The notes under the pieces were generated by a model. That model was not told where the DNA came from and made no database searches. It saw only the letters and a list, made by a program, of their open reading frames with translations. DNA of 64,000 nucleotides from Paraphysomonas bandaiensis (Eukaryota > Chrysophyceae). Positions 58,773 through 64,000 of this stretch are shown one piece after another. The stretch spans positions 186,001-250,000 of the forward strand of contig CBFFRP010000238.1 in the NCBI GenBank assembly GCA_965644295.1, read 5' to 3'. Every line of letters begins with the position of its first letter. Positions within the stretch are counted from its first letter, which is position 1. Both the position numbers and the translations under genes were made by a program.

Positions 58773-60504
58773 CTATATGAGAATATGATATTACAAAACA
58801 CAAGTAATAATAGCAGGGCCAACTTTTAACGCAATAAATACTGCTAATAACAACTATACTTGCGACTTTTTCTTTATCTTTAACCTCTCAGATACAAATT
58901 ACAGTAAAATAATAACTCAATACTTATATATGAAACCTGGTGAAATTGCTTTACCAGGTTTTGGTATTACCTCGACTTCTGGGTATGACCAACCTTCGCC
59001 ACTATCACTGATTCCCACCTCGAGTGGAGCTAACTCGCTCCGCACCCCGTGATTATAATTTTTGCGTAGCGGTAGACGAACGCTGGCTCGTTCCCCCCCA
59101 CAAGGGTAAGACGCATGCACGCCCAGGCCAAGAGGCACTGCTCCCCAGACTGATCATCTCTCTCTCTCGCATGAGGGAATGCGCTGTTAGGCTAACCGCC
59201 GTGCGCTGTCCGCGCTCATAAAAGCATTAGGGCAATGTACAACTAAATCTAGTTCTCGTACAGTCTGCACTTCTAAAATAATATCAAAATTTAAATCTAA
59301 TTCCCAAGCCTTTATCCTAGCGTGCAACCCCGGAGGCTCCTTTTTGCCTCCGTAAGGATTTTTACATCCAAGGGTAAACCCCTCTTACACAATGCAACAG
59401 CAGATTTAAAATCACCAGCAATATTCTTAGTTACGGGTATTGGAACAGAACCACTCTCTATCAACCACTGTACAACGTCCTTACTAATAAAGTTTGCTGA
59501 CGCGCCAGTGTCAAGTAGAGCCCTGCACATCCTTGTCCCACCCTGCTCATTTCAAACCATTACCTTTGGAGTATTTTCCATACGAACCACTCTTTGGAAG
59601 TTCTCGGTCGGAGACCCCTGCCTCCTCCCCTTCCATTGTACTGGAGGTTATCGGTTCCTCTGGAACCCCCTCACACTCCTGTTCTAAAATGCGCTTTCAT
59701 TTCCTTGTTCTCCTTGATATCAGTTCAAGTGAATATCGATATTATAACTTTACTGTTCCTTGCTGCATATCCACCCATCAACAATCAATCCGAAATGCAT
59801 TGGAAGCATATTGCAACTTCGTTATTATTATATTTTTCAAAGACCATGCGTGCATTGTCTTTAGGTACAAGTTTATCACTCATATCGCCAATTATTTAAA
59901 TGAATTATTATGTGACTGAGTTTATCCTATGGATATTATGGTGGGAAATATTATTCAACCTAGTCAAATTGGTTGAATTACCTAGTCACGCTATTTTTGG
60001 TGGAATAACCTAGTCAAAGTAATAAATGACTCAACCTAGTCGTTCTTATATCCATTGATTACACACTGTGACTGTCTAAGATACCATCTCACACCACACA
60101 ATATATTAGTGGCTTACAGAGCATCACAACAAACACTCAAACATAACAATAAGCTCATATATACATATCTACATAACACAGATGTACGTGTATGTCTATC
60201 TAGCCTATCTGTAGCATGTATGCATATAGCGATGGTCCCTGTGAGTGTTATGGGGAGGAGGGTCCATGAAGCTGTGGGCATAACTCACTCTATGATCCGC
60301 AGGACATCTTGAGATCTTCATATGCTGGGAGTGATGGCGCTCATCTTCCTTCACTTCAGCACTGAATGAATGACTTCGATTGCTGCATTGGCTTTCAGGG
60401 GTGCATAAATCTCCCTATTTTTAGTCCAACGGAAAAAAAAGGAGGTTTTCAGGGAACAAACTTCTAAAAGCAGCATCATTGAAGTGGACTGTAGAGCAGC
60501 ATCA

Positions 60505-61170
60505 GAACATCAGCATCATGAGTGTGTCATCAGTCTTACGGCATCATGAGTGTGTCATCAGTCTTACAGCATCATGAGTGTGTCATTTGTCTTACAGTAT
60601 CATGAGTGTGTCATCAGTCTTACAGCATCATGAGTGTGTCATCAGAACATCAGCATCATGAGTGTGTCATCAGTCTTACAGCATCATGAGTGTGTCATCA
60701 GTCTTACAGTATCATGAGTGTGTCATCAGTCTTACAGCATCATGAGTGTGTCATCAGTCTTACAGTATCATGAGTGTGTCATCAGTCTTACAGCATCATG
60801 AGTGTGTCATCAGAACATCAGCATCATGAGTGTGTCATCAGTCTTACAGCATCATGAGTGTGTCATCAGTCTTACAGCATCATGAGTGTGTCATCAGAAC
60901 ATCAGCATCATGAGTGTGTCATCAGTCTTACAGCATCATGAGTGTGTCATCAGTCTTACAGTATCATGAGTGTGTCATCAGTCTTACAGCATCATGAGTG
61001 TGTCATCAGTCTTACGGCATCATGAGTGTGTCATCAGTCTTACAGCATCATGAGTGTGTCATCAGTCTTACAGCATCATGAGTGTGTCATCAGAACATCA
61101 GCATCATGAGTGCGTCATCAGTCTTACAGTATCATCATGAGTGTGTCATCAGTCTTACAGTATCATCATG
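60505..61170 (+). repeat. 28-bp minisatellite
   Basis: About 23 copies of a 28-bp unit containing CATCATGAGTGTGTCATCAG, ending either in TCTTAC or in AACATC. The AACATC variant is interspersed among the TCTTAC copies. A 28-bp period shifts frame each copy and brings a TGA into every reading frame within three units, so the array is not one coding repeat. Its last copy supplies an ATG (61137) in frame with the next gene. Confidence 0.9.
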
Positions 61171-61241
61171 GTCATGTGCATCGAGACTGCCTCCCTGGCG
61201 CATGCGCAATTGTAGACCCCGGTCCTCAAAACTGTAAGCGC

Positions 61242-61815
61242 ATGGATGTTATAGTCCAGGGTAGAAATGAGGTTCATTGGTAAGTATAACGACTCATGGA
61301 TTATTCATCATTAACAGCGGATAAATTTTTATAGGTACGTGAACTCAAAGAGGAACTTGTTCATTATTGAACATACGAGGGAGAACAGAATGTGCAAATC
61401 TTATATAGATATGTTTCATTCCGTCAAAAGGAAAGATCGACTTGCAGTACATCACTTGAGAGGTATGGGTAGTACATTTCTTTCTTAATTATATTTCTTA
61501 ATATTGCCACCAGGGGACATTGATGTGAAGCACATGTCCAGCTCGATCAGGCCTGCTAGGAAACGCGGCCGGCCTCGCAATGCAGCAAAAGCTTTAATCA
61601 ATGATGAATCCATTGATGTCATGGCCCTCAAGCCAGGGAACTGGAAGAATACGTACGTTCGCCACCCCCAGTACCTGAATGGTATGTGCGTAGATTACCG
61701 CGTAGTGCCAAATCACAAGAATGAAAAACTCCTTCGATGGCAGTGTCGGTTCTCGGATGCCCTGATGACATACTTCCACACCCTAAGATTGTTGGGTTCG
61801 ATGTCCATGAAATGA
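61242..61815 (+). CDS. AT-hook protein carried by the Mutator-like element
   Basis: Three exons, 61242-61279, 61335-61462 and 61514-61815, keep frame for 155 residues. An in-frame ATG at 61137, in the last minisatellite copy, would add 35 residues including a Cys/His-rich stretch (HHGHVHRDC). The first part (VIVQGRNEVHWYVNSKRNLF, MCKSYIDMFHSVKRKDR) recalls short zinc-finger modules of Mutator-type elements, weakly. The AT-hook is RKRGRPRN. The middle (LKPGNWKNTYVRHPQYLNGM, NEKLLRWQCRF) is unknown. After about 61745 another frame reads CPDDILPHPKIVGFDVHEM to CEDEM and a stop at about 61892, with better protein character than the annotated tail, so a frameshift is likely. Probably DNA-binding, acting on the element or captured from the host. 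Confidence 0.6.
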
Positions 61816-62351
61816 AGGAGGCTGTCGAACTTTACCGGACTTGGTCACGAGAAACTGCGCATTTCTCGTTCGATTGCGAAGACGAAATGTGATGCATTGC
61901 ATGTGTACAATAGATGCATTTGCATTAATTGATGGCTAGAGTATGCTCCCATGTTTGAGTAGAAGTTATTATTTTTGACTAGGTGAATACCTTAAAACAC
62001 CTAGTCAACCTAGTCATTGTAAACTGAAAATATGAATTATTAAATGACTAGGTTTTTCACCTACTTGACTAGGTTTTTACACCAATTTTGGTGTGACTAG
62101 GTAGTTCAACCATTTTGACTAGGTTGAATAATACATCCCTATTATGGTCTTTCATCAATCTTCAATTTTTTTCGTAAAAATTGGATTTTCACATTTAAAA
62201 ATGCCGTTTTTTATCAACTTTTTAGCATAAAAAGGTGTTTTTTAAATATCTTAATTGATAATTATTTGAAGCGAGGTGGAGTCAATTATAATGCAATTAT
62301 GATTTGATGTCCCAATTTCAATTATTGACAATTAATTGATACTCAGCCCTG

Positions 62352-63246
62352 CTGTGTACTCTTCATACAACACAACGAGTACATTCTATGTTCTATATGA
62401 AGTGCACGCTCACTCTGTACAATACACTCGGACTATAGATGGGTGATATGGGTACATTGCTCTGTCTGTGTGTATCATACAATACACAAGGAGGCCTATA
62501 TATCCGGAATGTGAGCTATATGTGTAAGCGTAACGGGGTTGCTCGATTCTCAGGTGCCCGTGGTGGAGCGTTTCTTCACAAAAACAAGCGGAGTGATGTA
62601 AGTATTAAGACCAATGAGAATAGGTGTCAAGATAAGCCAGAGAAGTCGTATAAGTTACCGAGTTGAGCCAAGTCAAAAAGACTGTTACAAGGAATGACCA
62701 TCGCCGTGCCGTGAAAGGCGACTATGACACTAAGACAACAGAGCGACGATAATGTTATGGAAGTAGAATACTGGTACTCTAAAGTTAAATGTAGCCTGCT
62801 TTGCAAAACTATCCGGCCAAGATGTGTACCTCTGAGTAGTTGTTGAACGAAATGGCGCTGGAGCTTTTTTCAAATTAGAGTACCGTTGCCCACAGTGCAT
62901 TGTATTCTTCAGTCTAAAAATAAATTAAGCAACGTAATTTTCAATTCAGTGATGTACTCTTGTCCAATCTGGAATTTCATCATATGAAGTAAGTAGCAGT
63001 GCTATATGCACTAACGTAGTAAAATGATAAATACGTTATACATAATATATACCAGGTATCAACCATACAATGCGTACTCCACATTTGCATGCAAACCTAT
63101 ATAGAGATAACATTCAAAAAGTACATACCATGAGCAACATATCCACTTCATGAAGCAACACTAGTCAACCCTTATGTCATGTACGGAGCACACAGAGTGA
63201 ACATACATATCACATAGCTCATATAGAGTGTTCTACAGGTTGTATG
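62352..63246. repeat. Right part of the outer element
   Basis: 62352-62530 continues the tandem array interrupted at 55509 and closely matches 55311-55490, including CAATACACAAGGAGGCC and TATATCCGGAATGTGAGC. A plus-strand open stretch at 62520-62666 (KRNGVARFSGARGGAFLHKN) is unassigned. The remainder has no gene. Confidence 0.55.
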
Positions 63247-63562
63247 AACGTGCACATCGTATATACCACAGTCACCACATAGGTGGTGAATAAGTAATCT
63301 ATGCTGATATGCCAAAAGATGGCAACTTCAGCAGTCGTGAAGACACAGTCTTATAATATTGAAACGATATATAACAAGCTTATGTGTCGGTTGTAGCTTC
63401 TATAATATAAAACAGCAGACCGCAACAAGTGAAAATATAACACACTTATATACTCTTTCACTCAATAACGAAGTGAGGTCTGTCCATAGAAGACTCGCTA
63501 TTCCGTATTGTCTACACAGCAGTTGAACGATGATGAAGTGATACGACGTAGCAACTCTGAAT
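63247..63562. repeat. Right arm of large inverted repeat
   Basis: Reverse complement of 54770-55103 (ACCACATAGGTGGTGAATAA, GTGTCGGTTGTAGCTTC, GAAGTGAGGTCTGTCCATAG), ending AGCAACTCTGAAT. The final 15 bases mirror the first bases of the left arm. Confidence 0.8.
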
Positions 63563-63828
63563 GTACTCAACAGCACCTGGCTGTATACTATATCATATAT
63601 ACCGTATACATGCATACCATAGAAAACGGGGTATATACTGGTATACAGCACATGCATAATATTTGTGCTTGAACAAGTAACAAGAATGCGGGCGAATTCC
63701 GTTTCATAGCAGTGCTGTCGATGAAGTTCTACACACAGAATCAGATAGTTTTGTTATCATCATAAAGAATGTTACGTTTTGACGCTCATTTAGTTTGATT
63801 GAAAGAATTGACTACTGCTTTTACCGTC

Positions 63829-64000
63829 ATGCATGGTGCAAGAGCGAATAATGAAGAAGCCAGCGCAGTCGATGAAGCTGTTGATATGCGTTCGAATAGA
63901 TTACGTTTTCACAAAACCCGTGCAAAACGCTTTATCCTCAAAGGTGAATCTACGCTGTCCCAGAAAATGATAACGAATGGCTATTTTCTAAAATTTGAAA
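63829..64000 (+). CDS. First exon of an unknown gene, cut by the window end
   Basis: An open frame from ATG 63829 (MHGARANNEEASAVDEAVDM, RSNRLRFHKTRAKRFILK) stays open to the last base of the window. A possible donor (AAAG|GTGAAT) lies near 63942, so part of the tail may be intronic. The start is acidic, then basic. Too short to assign. Confidence 0.4.
   Translation, partial: MHGARANNEEASAVDEAVDMRSNRLRFHKTRAKRFILKGESTLSQKMITNGYFLKFE

Larger units (their letters stand above)
55921..59738 (-). mobile_element. Ty3/gypsy retrotransposon internal fragment, degenerate
   Basis: Read on the minus strand in the order protease, reverse transcriptase, RNase H, integrase, which is the Ty3/gypsy order. 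Protease: ALLDTGASANFISKDVV at about 59525-59470. Reverse transcriptase, with frameshifts and stops: PSTATDYSHPFVVPKPD near 57230 and YEWLRLPMGLKGAPSYFQRQ near 57030; the YxDD site is not recognisable. RNase H: DVSPIYLYTDASIIGIGAHL near 56780. Integrase: zinc-binding HHGVERTMGKLR with CVCCQK near 56180, then the first catalytic Asp in IYMDYIEGL near 56060. No long terminal repeats were seen and a 29-bp direct repeat flanks the fragment. The piece at 57690-58950 is a separate insertion. Confidence 0.75.
59943..62139 (+). mobile_element. Mutator-like element with long TIRs and 9-bp target duplication
   Basis: The left end begins GGGAAATATTATTCAACC and the right end, in reverse complement, begins GGGATGTATTATTCAACC. 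The inverted repeats continue through CTAGTCAAA, TGGTTGAA and CCTAGTCAC and remain alike for about 110-150 bp, studded with the word CCTAGTCA. The flanks carry an exact 9-bp duplication, TATTATGGT, at 59934-59942 and 62140-62148. Nine-bp duplications with long inverted repeats are typical of the Mutator superfamily. The 2197-bp interior holds a 28-bp minisatellite and one spliced gene but no transposase that I can see, so it is probably non-autonomous. It inserted into the hAT copy. Confidence 0.8.
55510..62351 (-). mobile_element. hAT-family copy carrying nested insertions
   Basis: Left end CAGGGCTG at 55510, right end CAGCCCTG at 62344-62351, with CAATTAATTG-rich subterminal sequence at both ends. 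Flanks ACTGTGTG and CTGTGTAC are compatible with an imperfect 8-bp target duplication. Transposase remnants read on the minus strand, first at about 59900-59740 (CGGATTGATTGTTGATGGGT, as at 19445), then at 55890-55640 (acidic run, then the dimerisation region). Two insertions split it: a Ty3 fragment (55921-59738) and a Mutator-like element (59943-62139). Inactive. Confidence 0.6.

Noticed and set aside
59322-59919. Plus-strand frames of 101-141 codons at the Ty3 protease region
   Set aside because: They lie opposite the protease and hAT coding remnants and show no domain of their own.
60505-61170. CRISPR-like array
   Set aside because: Units of 28 bp are head-to-tail without unique spacers, in a eukaryotic transposon; it is a minisatellite.

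Overview
This is a eukaryotic nuclear window: AT-rich, with protein genes on both strands split by short GT-AG introns, mostly about 40-60 nt. The genes are those of a flagellated protist: CEP290 (ciliary transition zone), PRP16/DHX38 (splicing), RPN7/PSMD6 (proteasome), casein kinase 2 alpha, a TBC1D22-type Rab-GAP, a Rab-like GTPase and a sulfatase. Two families, a protein with a C-terminal 'VRFxxVEI..YP' motif and LPLHxAV-type ankyrin repeats, remind me of stramenopiles, so a heterokont is my best guess. That placement is an inference.

Layout. 499-3855 (-) secreted subtilisin-like protease; 5555-6397 (-) small basic protein of unknown function; 7077-10740 (+) kinesin-derived protein with ankyrin tail; 11369-15357 (-) PRP16; 15867-18457 (+) nine-exon protein with the VRF motif; 18458-21170 decayed hAT element, dispersed repeats and a perfect-looking palindrome; 21179-22083 (-) four-exon orphan gene; 22104-32400 (-) CEP290; 32931-35212 (+) 16-exon membrane glycosyltransferase-like gene; 35213-36615 repeats; 36616-38450 (-) ankyrin protein; 38856-40478 (+) RPN7; 40479-42398 repeats; 42399-44341 (-) sulfatase; 44760-45248 (+) WW-domain membrane protein; 46353-47600 (-) TBC protein; 48022-48775 (+) Rab-like GTPase; 48776-52410 repeats and decayed retroelement; 52411-53915 (-) CK2 alpha; 54770-63562 a nested transposon stack; 63829 to the end, the first exon of a gene that leaves the window.

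The transposon stack is the most structured accessory region. A unit bounded by inverted repeats of about 320 bp contains a hAT copy with CAGGGCTG/CAGCCCTG ends. That copy holds a Ty3/gypsy internal fragment flanked by a 29-bp direct repeat, and a 2.2-kb Mutator-like element with long terminal inverted repeats and an exact 9-bp target duplication. The Mutator-like element carries a spliced AT-hook gene and a 28-bp minisatellite. The Ty3 fragment is itself interrupted by a small spliced gene beside a 156-bp higher-order repeat.

Exon coordinates were derived by eye, by requiring GT/AG boundaries and a continuous reading frame. In the genes where I list all exons, the lengths sum to whole codons. 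The protease, the CEP290 internal exons and the small gene at 58296 are exceptions and are marked as such. No database search was possible.
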